Of a stretch of 64,000 nucleotides of DNA, positions 45,434 through 54,947 are shown one piece after another (the stretch's first letter is position 1; every line of letters begins with the position of its first letter). Under the pieces are notes generated by a model. It worked only from the letters and a program-made list of their open reading frames with translations, was not told the origin of the DNA and did not search any database. The translations under genes were made by a program, and so were the position numbers. Source of the stretch: Brachymonas denitrificans (GTDB lineage: Bacteria > Pseudomonadota > Gammaproteobacteria > Burkholderiales > Burkholderiaceae_C); contig NZ_CAJQUA010000001.1 in the NCBI RefSeq assembly GCF_907163135.1, positions 1,937,001 to 2,001,000 of the forward strand. The letters run 5' to 3'.

Positions 45434-48379
45434 ATGACCTTGCTGTTCCTGCTCGCGCTGCCCTTCATCGGCAGCGCCGTGGCGGCCCTGCTGCCCACGC
45501 ACGCCCGTACCGCCGCTGCCAGCTGGGCCGCGCTGGTGGCGCTGGCTGCCCTCGTGCAGGTCGGTCTGCTCTACCCGGACATCGCCGCGGGCGAGGTGCT
45601 GCGCGAGGAGCTGCGCTGGCTGCCGTCGATCGGCGTCAACTTCGTGGTACGGGTGGACGGCTTTGCCTGGATGTTCGCCCTGCTGGTCACCGGCATCGGC
45701 ATGCTGGTCGCCGTGTATGCGCGCTACTACATGTCGCGCGATGATCCGGTTCCGCGCTTCTTCTCCTTTTTCCTCGCCTTCATGGGCGCCATGCTGGGCG
45801 TGGTGCTGTCGGGCAATATCGTGCAGCTGGTGTTCTTCTGGGAGCTGACCAGCCTGTTCTCCTTCCTGCTGATCGGCTACTGGCACCACCGCAAGGATGC
45901 CCGGCGCGGCGCCCGCATGGCGCTGACGGTGACCGGCACCGGCGGCCTGGCGCTGCTGGCCGGCGTGCTGCTGCTCGGCCATGTGGTGGGCAGCTACGAT
46001 CTGGATGCCGTGCTGGCCGCAGGCGCGCGCGTGCAGTCGCATACGCTGTACAAGCCGCTGCTGGTGCTGATCCTGCTGGGGGCGCTGAGCAAGAGCGCGC
46101 AGTTCCCCTTCCACTTCTGGCTGCCGCGCGCCATGGCGGCCCCCACGCCGGTATCGGCCTATCTGCACTCTGCCACCATGGTGAAGGCCGGTGTGTTCCT
46201 GCTGGCGCGCTTCTGGCCGGTGCTGGCCGGCACCGAGCCCTGGTTCTGGCTGGTTACGTCGGCCGGCCTCGCCACGCTGCTGCTGGGCGCGTATCTGGCC
46301 ATGTTCCAGAACGACCTGAAAGGCCTGCTGGCCTACTCCACCGTCAGCCACCTGGGCCTGATCACGCTGCTGCTCGGGCTGAACAGCGCGCTGGCGGCCG
46401 TGGCGGCGGTGTTCCACATCATCAACCACGCCACCTTCAAGGCCTCGCTGTTCATGGCCGCGGGCATCGTGGACCACGAAAGCGGCACGCGCGATATCCG
46501 GCGCCTGTCGGGCCTGCGCCATGCCATGCCGGTCACCGCCACGCTGGCGCTGGTGGCCAGCGCCGCCATGGCCGGGGTGCCGCTGCTCAACGGCTTTCTG
46601 TCCAAGGAAATGTTCTTTGCCGAGACGGTCTACATCCAATCGCTGCCCTGGGTCGAGCTGGCGCTGCCGCTGGCCGCGATGGTGGCCTCGATGTTTGCCA
46701 CCGCCTATTCGCTGCGCTTTGTGGTCGATGTGTTCTTCGGCCCGGCGGCCACGCGATTGCCGCGCGAGCCGCACGAGCCGGTGCGCTGGATGCGCGTGCC
46801 GATCGAGCTGCTGGTGCTGCTGTGCCTGGCCGTGGGCATGGCCCCGGCCGCCGTCATCGGCCCGCTGCTGCACATGGCGGCGCAGCCGGTGGTGGGCGGA
46901 CCGATGCCTGCCTACAGCCTGGCGCTGTGGCATGGCCTGAACGCGCCGCTGATGATGAGCCTGATCGCCATGAGCGGCGGCACGGCGATCTGGTTCCTGC
47001 TGCGCAAGCCGCTGCGCGACAAGCGCTGGAAGCGCATTCCGCTGTTCGGCCGCTTCGACGGCCAGCGCAGCTTCGAGGCAGTGCTGGCCCTGCTGGCGCT
47101 GGGCGCGCGCAAGGTGCAGCGCACCCTGTACACGCGCCGGCTGCAGCCGCAGATGCTGCTGCTGGTGCTGGTGGGCATGGCGGCCATCACGGCCTCGCTC
47201 TGGTCTTCCGGCCTGAGCTGGGGCAACCGCCCGCGCGTGCCGCTTGGCTGGGATTTTGTGCTGATCTGGGTGGTGGGCGCGGCCTGCGCCATCGGCGCGG
47301 CGACGCAGGCAAAGTTCCACCGGCTGGCCGCGCTGCTGATGCTGGGCGGTGCCGGCCTGGCCACCAGCCTGACCTTTGTCTGGTTCTCGGCACCGGATCT
47401 GGCGCTGACGCAGCTGGCAGTCGAGGTCGTCACCACCATCCTGTTCCTGCTCGGCCTGCGCTGGATGCCCAAGCGCCAGCCGCTGGGCGACCGCACTCCG
47501 CTGCGCGCCCGCCTGCGCCGTGGCCGCGACCTGGTGCTGTCGGTACTGGCCGGACTGGGACTTGCCGGCCTGGCCTATGCGCTGATGACACGCCCCGCCC
47601 CCTACAGCATTTCGCCTTTCTTCCTGGAACGCGCACTGCCCGAAGGCGGCGGCACCAACGTGGTGAACGTGATGCTGGTCGATTTCCGTGCCTTCGATAC
47701 CATGGGCGAGATCGTGGTGCTGGGCATCGTGGCGCTCACCGTCTATGCCTTGCTGCGGCGCTTCCGCCCGCCGCTGGAAAGCCTGCAGGCGCCCGCCCAG
47801 CAGCGCGCCACCCCGCTCGATCTGCAGACCGACCTGGTCAACCCGCGCAAAGCGCATGACACGGCCGTGGGTTACCTGCTGGTGCCAGCCGTGCTCTCGC
47901 GCCTGCTGCTGCCGGTCACGGCCATGCTGGCCGTGCACCTGTTCATGCGCGGGCACAACGAGCCGGGTGGCGGCTTCGTCGCCGGTCTGGTCATGGCGAT
48001 CGGCTTCATCACGCAGTACATGATGGCCGGCACGCATTGGGTCGAGGCCCGCTTCAACCTGCAATTGCGCCGCTGGATCGCCGTCGGCCTGTCGCTGGTG
48101 CTGCTCACCGGACTGGGTTCGCTGCTGTTCGGCTACCCCTTCCTGACCACGCACACCGCGCACTTCGAGCTGCCGCTGCTCGGCGCCATGCACCTGCCGA
48201 GCGCGCTGTTCTTCGACCTTGGCGTGTTCTCGGTGGTGCTGGGCGCCACGCTGCTGATCCTGACGGCACTGGCCCACCAGTCGATCCGTCGCCAGCGCAA
48301 GCCGGTACGCGATCCGGGCGCCACCTCCGAATCAGTGGACGACGCCGTGCGCGCCGCAGCACGCGAGGAGGGCCGCTGA
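45434..48379 (+). CDS. mrpA: Mrp/Pha-type Na+(K+)/H+ antiporter subunit A, fused with B
   Basis: 981 residues. The N-terminal 500 or so residues are the NuoL/NDH-5-like antiporter module (LVVFFWELTSLFSFLLIGYW-like block near 130-150, the LLGALSKSAQFPFHFWLP block near 215-232). Around 600-700 is the DUF4040-type MrpA C-domain, and from about 800 the MrpB domain begins (LFMRGHNEPGGGFVAGL). It forms the large channel subunit of the multi-subunit cation/proton antiporter of the inner membrane. The fused A-B form is typical of Gram-negative Pha systems. Its stop overlaps the mrpC start by one base. Confidence 0.95.
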   Translation: MTLLFLLALPFIGSAVAALLPTHARTAAASWAALVALAALVQVGLLYPDIAAGEVLREELRWLPSIGVNFVVRVDGFAWMFALLVTGIGMLVAVYARYYMSRDDPVPRFFSFFLAFMGAMLGVVLSGNIVQLVFFWELTSLFSFLLIGYWHHRKDARRGARMALTVTGTGGLALLAGVLLLGHVVGSYDLDAVLAAGARVQSHTLYKPLLVLILLGALSKSAQFPFHFWLPRAMAAPTPVSAYLHSATMVKAGVFLLARFWPVLAGTEPWFWLVTSAGLATLLLGAYLAMFQNDLKGLLAYSTVSHLGLITLLLGLNSALAAVAAVFHIINHATFKASLFMAAGIVDHESGTRDIRRLSGLRHAMPVTATLALVASAAMAGVPLLNGFLSKEMFFAETVYIQSLPWVELALPLAAMVASMFATAYSLRFVVDVFFGPAATRLPREPHEPVRWMRVPIELLVLLCLAVGMAPAAVIGPLLHMAAQPVVGGPMPAYSLALWHGLNAPLMMSLIAMSGGTAIWFLLRKPLRDKRWKRIPLFGRFDGQRSFEAVLALLALGARKVQRTLYTRRLQPQMLLLVLVGMAAITASLWSSGLSWGNRPRVPLGWDFVLIWVVGAACAIGAATQAKFHRLAALLMLGGAGLATSLTFVWFSAPDLALTQLAVEVVTTILFLLGLRWMPKRQPLGDRTPLRARLRRGRDLVLSVLAGLGLAGLAYALMTRPAPYSISPFFLERALPEGGGTNVVNVMLVDFRAFDTMGEIVVLGIVALTVYALLRRFRPPLESLQAPAQQRATPLDLQTDLVNPRKAHDTAVGYLLVPAVLSRLLLPVTAMLAVHLFMRGHNEPGGGFVAGLVMAIGFITQYMMAGTHWVEARFNLQLRRWIAVGLSLVLLTGLGSLLFGYPFLTTHTAHFELPLLGAMHLPSALFFDLGVFSVVLGATLLILTALAHQSIRRQRKPVRDPGATSESVDDAVRAAAREEGR

Positions 48380-48723
48380 TGGAAATCCTGATGGCCATCG
48401 TGATCGGCATCCTGGCCGGCTCCGGCACCTGGCTGGTGCTGCGCCCGCGGACCTTCCAGGTCATCATCGGCCTGTCGCTGCTGTCGTATGCGGTGAACCT
48501 GTTCATCTTCGTGTCGGGCAGCCTGTCGATCGCGCGCGAGCCCATCGTGCTGTCCTGGCTGCAGCCCACGCTCGAGAACTACACCGATCCCATGCCGCAG
48601 GCGCTGGTGCTGACCGCCATCGTGATCGGCTTTGCCACCACCGCGCTGTTCCTGGTGCTGCTGCTGGCTGCGCGCGGCCTGTCCGATACCGACCACGTCG
48701 ACGGCGAGGAGGACGAGGCATGA
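48379..48723 (+). CDS. mrpC: Mrp antiporter subunit C (NuoK-like)
   Basis: 114 residues, three membrane helices, NuoK-like, with a glycine-rich first helix (GILAGSGTWLVL), FQVIIGLSLLSYAVNLFIF and DPMPQALVLTAIVIGFATTA. The ATG overlaps the mrpA stop (TGATG) and its stop overlaps the mrpD start (ATGA), implying coupled translation. The acidic C-terminus (DGEEDEA) is usual. Confidence 0.94.
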   Translation: MEILMAIVIGILAGSGTWLVLRPRTFQVIIGLSLLSYAVNLFIFVSGSLSIAREPIVLSWLQPTLENYTDPMPQALVLTAIVIGFATTALFLVLLLAARGLSDTDHVDGEEDEA

Positions 48724-50513
48724 ACGGCTGGATCGATACCCTGATGCCGCATCTGGTCGCCGCGCCCATCCTGCTGCCCATGCTCACGGCCACGCTGATG
48801 CTGATGCTGGCACGCCGCATGCCGCAGAGCCAGCGCCTGCTGGGCGTGCTCTCCACCGCGCTCGGCCTGGGCGTGGCCATCGTGCTGCTGGCTTGGGTGA
48901 AGGAGAGCGGCGGCACCGGCGCCGTCGGTGTCTACCTGCCGGGCAACTGGCCGGTGCCCTTCGGCATCGTGCTGGCGGCCGACCGGCTCACCGCCATGAT
49001 GCTGCTGATCACCGCCATCGTGGCCTCGGCCTCGCTGCTGTTCTCGACCGCAGGCTGGGACAAGGCGGGCGTGCATTTCCACCCGCTGTTCCAGTTGCAG
49101 CTGATGGGCCTGAACGGTGCCTTCCTCACGGCCGACCTGTTCAACCTGTTCGTGTTCTTCGAGATCATGCTGACGGCCTCCTACGGCCTGCTGCTGCATG
49201 GCACCGGCTGGCCGCGCGTGCGCTCGGGCCTGCACTACGTGGCGCTGAACCTGATGGCCTCGCTGATGTTCCTGCTGGGCGCGGCGCTGCTGTACGGCAT
49301 CACCGGCACGCTCAACCTGGCCGACATGGCAACAAAGATCCCGCAGATTCCGACTACCGACCGCGGCCTGCTGCATGCCGGCGCCGCCATCCTGGCCGTG
49401 GCCTTTCTGACCAAGGCCGCCGTCTGGCCGCTCAACTTCTGGCTCACCCCGGCCTATGCCGCTGCCAGCCCGCCGGTGGCTGCGCTGTTTGCGCTGATGA
49501 CCAAGGTCGGCCTGTACGCGCTGCTGCGGCTGTGGACGCTGCTGTTCCCGCCTACCGCGGAAGGCTCGGCCATGTTCGGCAGCGAGGTGCTGGTGTGGGG
49601 CGGCCTGCTCACGCTGGGTTTCGGCGCCATCGGCATGCTGGCCTCGCAGCAGATCGGCCGGCTGGCCGGTTTTTCGGTGCTGGTGTCCTCGGGCACGCTG
49701 CTGGCGGCCTTCGGCTTCGGCCATTCCACGCTCACCGGCGCGGCACTGTACTACCTGATGAGTTCCACGCTGGCGCTGTGCGCGCTGTTCCTGATCACCG
49801 ATCTGGTCGAGCGCTCGCGCGAGGCGGATGAGCCGCTGCCGCCGGCCGATCTGGACGACGAGCCGCTGCCCTTCCCGATCGACATGCTGCTGCACGAGCA
49901 GGACACCAACCTGGACGAGCAGGAAGACGCGCTGATCGGCCGCGCCATTCCGGCCGCGATGGCCTTTCTGGGCGCGGCCTTCATCGCCTGCGCACTGCTG
50001 ATCGCCGGGCTGCCGCCGCTGTCCGGCTTCATCGGCAAGGTCGCCATGCTGACCGCCCTGTTCAACCCCTATGGCCTGACTGAAAGCGTGGCCAGCATCC
50101 GCCCGGCCGGCTGGGCGCTGTTGATCCTGCTGGTGCTGTCCGGCCTGCTGGCGCTGATTGCGTTCAGCCGCGCCGGCATCCGTTTCTTCTGGGCGCCGCA
50201 GGACCGGCCGGCCCCGCGCCTGCGCGTGATCGAGTCGCTGCCGATCTCCTTCCTGCTGCTGCTCTGCCTGCTGCTGGTGGTGCGCGCCGAGCCGGTGCTG
50301 GGCTATACCCACCGCACCGCGCATGGGCTGCACCAGCCGGATGGCTATGTCGATGCCGTGATGGCGGCCACGGTGCGTCCGGCGCCCGGGCCGCTCAAGC
50401 CGCCGCCGTCCTCCTTGGCCGTACCGGCACCCGCCGCGGCTGCGCTGCAGACACCGGCCCGGCCTCATGCTCCCGCGCCGGCCCCGGCTGCGGCCGGGAG
50501 GAGCCTGCCATGA
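48720..50513 (+). CDS. mrpD: Mrp antiporter subunit D
   Basis: 597 residues, NuoM/NuoN-like multi-pass antiporter subunit with DLFNLFVFFEIMLTASYGLL near 140 and FLTKAAVWPLNFWLTPAY near 235, including the conserved lysine of the helix. A hydrophilic acidic loop (about 360-405, EADEPLPPADLDDEPLP) separates later helices, and the C-terminal 60 residues are Pro/Ala-rich. Coupled by overlap to mrpC and mrpE. Confidence 0.94.
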   Translation: MNGWIDTLMPHLVAAPILLPMLTATLMLMLARRMPQSQRLLGVLSTALGLGVAIVLLAWVKESGGTGAVGVYLPGNWPVPFGIVLAADRLTAMMLLITAIVASASLLFSTAGWDKAGVHFHPLFQLQLMGLNGAFLTADLFNLFVFFEIMLTASYGLLLHGTGWPRVRSGLHYVALNLMASLMFLLGAALLYGITGTLNLADMATKIPQIPTTDRGLLHAGAAILAVAFLTKAAVWPLNFWLTPAYAAASPPVAALFALMTKVGLYALLRLWTLLFPPTAEGSAMFGSEVLVWGGLLTLGFGAIGMLASQQIGRLAGFSVLVSSGTLLAAFGFGHSTLTGAALYYLMSSTLALCALFLITDLVERSREADEPLPPADLDDEPLPFPIDMLLHEQDTNLDEQEDALIGRAIPAAMAFLGAAFIACALLIAGLPPLSGFIGKVAMLTALFNPYGLTESVASIRPAGWALLILLVLSGLLALIAFSRAGIRFFWAPQDRPAPRLRVIESLPISFLLLLCLLLVVRAEPVLGYTHRTAHGLHQPDGYVDAVMAATVRPAPGPLKPPPSSLAVPAPAAAALQTPARPHAPAPAPAAAGRSLP

Positions 50514-51001
50514 TGCGCCGCCTGTTTCCCGCTCCCCTGCTGTCGGCCGCCCTGGTCGTGCTGTGGCTGCTGCTGAACGAGCCGCTGTCCATCGGGCACA
50601 CCGTGCTGGCGCTGCTGTTCGGCCTGCTGCTGCCGCCGCTGTTTGCCTCGCTGCGGCCGCAGCGCCCGCGCATCCGCCGCCCGCTGCGGGTGCTGCAGCT
50701 GATCCTGGTGGTGGGGCGTGACGTGCTGCTGTCCAACCTGCAGGTCGGCAGCGGCGTGCTGCGCCTGCGCCGGCGCCAGCCACAAAGCGCCTTTGTCACC
50801 ATTCCGCTGGAACTGCGCGACCCCACCGCCCTCGCAGCGCTGGCCATGATCACCACCGTGGTGCCCGGCACCGTCTGGTGCGAGCTGGCGCGCGACGCCA
50901 GCGCCGTGCGCCTGCATGTATGGGACGTGCAGGACGAAGCCGCCTTCATCGCCCACTACAAGAGCACCTACGAGGCGCCCCTGCTGGAGATCTACCAATG
51001 A
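50510..51001 (+). CDS. mrpE: Mrp antiporter subunit E
   Basis: 163 residues, two or three N-terminal membrane helices, then the soluble MrpE domain with ITTVVPGTVWCEL and LHVWDV followed by the TYEAPLLEIYQ C-terminus. Starts within the mrpD stop (ATGATG at 50510) and overlaps mrpF by four bases. Confidence 0.93.
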   Translation: MMRRLFPAPLLSAALVVLWLLLNEPLSIGHTVLALLFGLLLPPLFASLRPQRPRIRRPLRVLQLILVVGRDVLLSNLQVGSGVLRLRRRQPQSAFVTIPLELRDPTALAALAMITTVVPGTVWCELARDASAVRLHVWDVQDEAAFIAHYKSTYEAPLLEIYQ

Positions 51002-51276
51002 GCCCCGTGCTGCACATCGCCCTGATTTTTGCGCTGGCCTGCTTCGGCATCGCCGCCGTGCTCACGCTGTGGCGCCTGCTCGTCGGCCCCTCGGCGCAGG
51101 ACCGCGTGCTGGCGCTGGACTACCTGTACTGCATCGCCATCCTGGCCGTGCTGGTGCTCGGCATCCGCAACACCAGCGCCATGTATTTCGAGGCGGCGCT
51201 GCTGATTGCGCTCACGGGCTTCGTCAGCTCGGCCGCCATGGCCAAGTTCCTGCTGCGCGGCGAGGTGATCGAATGA
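50998..51276 (+). CDS. mrpF: Mrp antiporter subunit F
   Basis: 92 residues, three helices, with the family pattern RLLVGPSAQDRVLALDYL and the FVSSAAMAKFLLRGEVIE end. The ATG at 50998 overlaps the mrpE stop; the longer frame back to 50878 lies inside mrpE. Overlaps mrpG by four bases. Confidence 0.93.
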   Translation: MSPVLHIALIFALACFGIAAVLTLWRLLVGPSAQDRVLALDYLYCIAILAVLVLGIRNTSAMYFEAALLIALTGFVSSAAMAKFLLRGEVIE

Positions 51277-51641
51277 ACGTCACGCTGCCGCTGTGGGCCG
51301 AGTGGACGCTGGCCGTGCTGCTGGTCATCAGCGGCATCTCGGCATTGCTGGCTGCCTGGGGCGTGCTGCGGCTGAAGGATTTTTTCCAGCGCATGCACCC
51401 GCCCGCGCTGGGCTTTACCGCCGCCTCCTGGAGCGCGGCGCTGGCCTCGGCGATCTATTTCAGCATCGTGCAGGAAGGCCTGGCGCTGCGCAGCTGGATC
51501 ATCGTGGTGGTGCTGTCCATCACCGTGCCCATCACCACCGTGCTGCTGGCGCGTGCTGCCATGTTCCGGCGGCGCCAGCAGGCCGATCCGGCCATGCCGC
51601 CGCCGCTGGTGCCGAAAAATCCGCCCGCTGACGCGCCCTGA
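51273..51641 (+). CDS. mrpG: Mrp antiporter subunit G
   Basis: 122 residues, three helices with LLAAWGVLRLKDFFQRMHPPAL and the SITVPITTVLLARAAMFR end typical of MrpG/PhaG, plus a Pro-rich tail. The last gene of the six-cistron operon, which is complete (A/B fused, C, D, E, F, G). The ATG at 51273 overlaps the mrpF stop. Confidence 0.93.
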   Translation: MNVTLPLWAEWTLAVLLVISGISALLAAWGVLRLKDFFQRMHPPALGFTAASWSAALASAIYFSIVQEGLALRSWIIVVVLSITVPITTVLLARAAMFRRRQQADPAMPPPLVPKNPPADAP

Positions 51642-51687
51642 GACGATTCGGGCCGCAGGGGCCGTGCCGCCTGCGCCGACCGGTTCG

Positions 51688-53232
51688 TCAGGCGCCCGCC
51701 GCCGAGCCGGGCGTGAGCCGGTCGGGCGAAACGTAATAGGCGCGGTACTGCTCGAACGGCATTTCGTCCACGGCTTCGATTTCCTTTTGCGCCTCGGTGG
51801 ATTCTGCCGCCAGCGCGGCAAAACGTGCCTGCTCGGCCACCGGATAGGGCAGCGCCATCAGCGCCTCGCGTGCGGCTGCCGAACGCTGGCGCACGAAGCC
51901 CACGAAAGACTTGCCCTCCCCGGCCGCAATATCCTGCAGCACGCGCGCCGAGGGCAGGCTGGCAGGATCGTCCATGCGCGCCTGGGCCATGGCCAGCGCC
52001 TCGGCATAGCGCGTGCCGCCCTTGATGGCATCCAGATGCCGTGCCACCGGCGCCAGTTCCGCCATCACTTCGGCGGCCCAGTCCACCAGCAGCACCTCGG
52101 CACCATTGCGCTCCAGCCGCAGGCCGGGCTCGCGGCCGCGTTCGGCTGTCAGGTGCTGGTTGTGCTTGAGCGCGGCGATCTCTTCCGGCGTGTCGGGCGG
52201 ACTGTCGCTGAGCAGCGCATGCAGCAGGAACAAGTCGAGGAAACGCATGGTTTCGGCGTCGATGCCCACGTCCAGGAACGGGTTCAGGTCCATCAGGCGC
52301 ACTTCCACGTACTGCACGCCACGCTCGCGCAGTGCATGCAGCGGGCGCTCGCCGGCGGCGATCACGCGCTTGGGACGGATGGTGCCGTAGAACTCGTTCT
52401 CGATCTGCAGCAGGCTGGTGTCGAGCTGATTGTAGTCACCGCCCAGATTGCGCAGGCCGATCGCCTCGTAGGGCGGATAGGGCTTGGTGAGCGCCTCGTG
52501 CAGTGAGGCAGCGTAGCCTTCCAGCCCGTTGTAGCTCACCGCCAGCGAGGACTGGGCATCGCTCTGGTAGCCCAGACGCCCCATGCGCAGCGAGGTGGCA
52601 TGGGGGCGGTACATGGTCTTGCCGGCCAGCACTTCCAGCTGATGCTGGCGCCCGTCGACGAAGCTGGAGCACACCGAGGGCGAGGCGCCGAACAGGTACA
52701 GCAGCAGGAAGGCGTTGCGGCGGAAATTGCGGATCAGGCCGAAGTAGCCGGCATTGTCCAGGCCGGGCAGCGACCAGTTGTAGTGGATGCCGGAAATCAT
52801 CTGCATGCGGCGGCCATAGCGGTGGCCCAGGCCCATGCGATACACGCTCTTGGCACGGCCCACGTTGGAATTGCCGTAGCGGCCCAGCGGAATGGTTTCG
52901 TCGGTGGGCAGGCCGCAGGGCATGCTGGCCACCCACAGCATTTCGTCGCCGCGGCGCGCCAGCACGCGGTACACCTCCTGGTGGATGCGAACGAGTTCGT
53001 CCAGACAGGCTTCGGCACTGCCGTGCACGCCGGTGACAAGCTCCAGCTGCGATTCGCTGAAGTCGGTGGTGATATTGGGGTGGGTGAGCGGCGATCCCAG
53101 CTCCTGCGGATGAGGCGTGAGCGCCAGCTTGCCGTCGGGATGCGTGCGCAGGCTTTCCTTTTCCACGCCGCGCAGCATGCCGGCCAGGCGGTCCGCCGTG
53201 ATCGTGTTCAACCGTTGTTCGAGTGCACCCAT
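51688..53232 (-). CDS. gshA: glutamate-cysteine ligase
   Basis: 514 residues of the proteobacterial type 1 enzyme; first step of glutathione synthesis. N-terminal GVEKESLRTHPDGKLALTPHP, then TTDFSESQLELVTG, MLWVASMPCGLP and ISGIHYNWSLP, and YVEVRLMDLNPF later. The ATG at 53230-53232 gives the usual start MGALEQRL; 11 residues upstream in frame were not used. Glutathione would be an acceptor for SQR-derived sulfane sulfur. It is convergent with mrpG. The 211 bases to the next gene show nothing recognisable. Confidence 0.95.
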   Translation of the reverse strand: MGALEQRLNTITADRLAGMLRGVEKESLRTHPDGKLALTPHPQELGSPLTHPNITTDFSESQLELVTGVHGSAEACLDELVRIHQEVYRVLARRGDEMLWVASMPCGLPTDETIPLGRYGNSNVGRAKSVYRMGLGHRYGRRMQMISGIHYNWSLPGLDNAGYFGLIRNFRRNAFLLLYLFGASPSVCSSFVDGRQHQLEVLAGKTMYRPHATSLRMGRLGYQSDAQSSLAVSYNGLEGYAASLHEALTKPYPPYEAIGLRNLGGDYNQLDTSLLQIENEFYGTIRPKRVIAAGERPLHALRERGVQYVEVRLMDLNPFLDVGIDAETMRFLDLFLLHALLSDSPPDTPEEIAALKHNQHLTAERGREPGLRLERNGAEVLLVDWAAEVMAELAPVARHLDAIKGGTRYAEALAMAQARMDDPASLPSARVLQDIAAGEGKSFVGFVRQRSAAAREALMALPYPVAEQARFAALAAESTEAQKEIEAVDEMPFEQYRAYYVSPDRLTPGSAAGA

Positions 53233-53443
53233 GTAGATTCCTATGTTTCGCGGCCGCGCCTGCACCGCCTGTGTCCGCTCCTGCCGGACCGGGTTGTTCC
53301 GTCTGCCGCGCCACTGCGGAGCGCCAGGTTTGGCCGGGCCGGGAACGGCTCGCAGCGAAACGGGTCAGTGATTGTCGCGGAATTTTGTGGCGGTTGCCGG
53401 CTACCGCGGCTTTTGCCAGAGCCGGAGCGCGGGTTGTTTGATT

Positions 53444-54787
53444 TCAGGCAGCCTCCCGCTCCAGCAGGCCCTGGGCCGCCACCACGCCGCTGGCCAGGCA
53501 GGCCGTGAGCAGATAGCCGCCCGTGGGCGCCTCCCAATCGAGCATTTCGCCAGCGCAGGCCAGTTGCGGCAGGGCACGCACGCGCAGTTGCGCGTCCAGC
53601 GCCTCGAAGCAGACGCCGCCGGCGCTGCTGATGGCCTCCTCCACCGGACGCGCCGCCGCCAAGGGCAGCGGCAGGGCCTTGATGGCCTGCGCCAGCCGCT
53701 CGGGATCGTGCATGGCGGCCTTGTCCAGCAGCTCGTACAGCAGCGCCGCCTTGATGCCCTGCAGGCCCAGCCGGCTCTTGAGATGGCCGGACAGGCTCTT
53801 GCTGCCGCGCGGATGGCGCACGGCGGCCAGTACCTGCTCCAAGCTGTGGTCGGGCAGCAGGTCGATGCGCAGTTCGGCCGGCTGGCTGCTGCGCAGGATG
53901 GCATCGCGCAACAGGTGGCTGGCTGCGTAGACCACGCTGCCCTCGATGCCGGTTTCGGTGGCGACGAATTCGCCGCGGCGGTGGAAGCGGCCGCCCTGAC
54001 CGTCGTCGCAGTCGATGGCGACCGCCTTGAAAGGCTGGCCGGCAAAGCGTTCGCGAAAATGGCGCGACCAGCCGCCGGGAGCGGCATCGGCGGGTGCCGT
54101 GCCCTGCTCCGCCTGGCGGGCCGTGGTCGGCGCCACATCAAAGCCGCAATTGGCGGGCAACAGCGGCGCCAGGGCGATGTCCCGCTCCTGCAGCAGCTTC
54201 ACCCAGCGGCCGTCCGAACCGAGACGCGGCCAACTGGCCCCACCCAGCGCCAGCAACACACGCCCGGCCGGTACGCTGCGCTCGCCATTGGCGGTCTGGA
54301 AGCACAGCGCCAGCGCCTCGCCGGGCTGCGGCGGCCGGGCAAAGCCCAGCCAGCGGTGCCGCATATGAAATTGCACCGGCACGCCGGAGGCCGGATGGCG
54401 CAGGCGCTGCATCCAGGCACGCAGCAGCGGCGCGGCCTTCATCTCCTTGGGGAACACGCGCCCGGAGGTGCCGACAAAGGTCTCCACGCCCAGCCCCCCG
54501 GCCCAGGCGCGTACCGCTTCGGCATCGAAGGCACGCAGCAGCGGCTCGACCTGAGGCTGGCGCCGGCCGTAACGCGCGGCAAAGGCGGCAAAGGGTTCGG
54601 AATGGGTCAGGTTGAGGCCGCCCTTGCCGGCCAGCAGGAATTTGCGTCCGGCCGAGGGCATGGCATCGAACACATGCACCGGCACGCCGGCCGCGGACAG
54701 GCGCTCGGCCGCCATCAGGCCGGCCGGACCGGCGCCGATGATGGCGACCGGCAGAGGGGAGGATTCGGGAATGGGAGTGGAAGTCAC
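53444..54787 (-). CDS. HI0933/TIGR03862-type flavoprotein
   Basis: 447 residues. N-terminal FAD motif VAIIGAGPAGLMAAERL, then AGRKFLLAGKGGLNLTHSE (the GKGGxNLT block of the HI0933-like family) and a C-terminal SSAGGVCFEALDAQLRV with the [19 protein letters not shown] closing FAD contact. Function of the family is not established (BaiN-related reductases are members). The start is GTG at 54787; no better ATG lies near. It is not clearly part of an operon. Confidence 0.88.
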   Translation of the reverse strand: MTSTPIPESSPLPVAIIGAGPAGLMAAERLSAAGVPVHVFDAMPSAGRKFLLAGKGGLNLTHSEPFAAFAARYGRRQPQVEPLLRAFDAEAVRAWAGGLGVETFVGTSGRVFPKEMKAAPLLRAWMQRLRHPASGVPVQFHMRHRWLGFARPPQPGEALALCFQTANGERSVPAGRVLLALGGASWPRLGSDGRWVKLLQERDIALAPLLPANCGFDVAPTTARQAEQGTAPADAAPGGWSRHFRERFAGQPFKAVAIDCDDGQGGRFHRRGEFVATETGIEGSVVYAASHLLRDAILRSSQPAELRIDLLPDHSLEQVLAAVRHPRGSKSLSGHLKSRLGLQGIKAALLYELLDKAAMHDPERLAQAIKALPLPLAAARPVEEAISSAGGVCFEALDAQLRVRALPQLACAGEMLDWEAPTGGYLLTACLASGVVAAQGLLEREAA

Positions 54788-54890
54788 ACGGGGTGCCGTT
54801 GGAATGGGAATGCGCTGCCGCCCGGCACTGCCAGGGAAGTCATCTCCCGAATGATACGCCTAGCGCCTGCCAGTGGGCCCGGAAATGCAA

Positions 54891-54911
54891 GGGGACTCTG
54901 CACGAGTCCCC
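54891..54911 (-). terminator. hairpin at the end of the SQR-RND operon
   Basis: Perfect eight-pair stem GGGGACTC / GAGTCCCC with loop TGCAC, 37 bases beyond the TolC-family stop. The T-run on the minus strand is short (TTGCATTT), so it is a moderate terminator. The other bases of the 160-base gap show nothing. Confidence 0.65.
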
Positions 54912-54947
54912 TCTGCCCGGTCGCGCCAGGCGCGAATGCGGCGACCC

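Noticed and set aside
45425-48277. A 950-codon minus-strand frame opposite mrpA
   Set aside because: Gln/Arg/His-rich shadow of a membrane protein gene.
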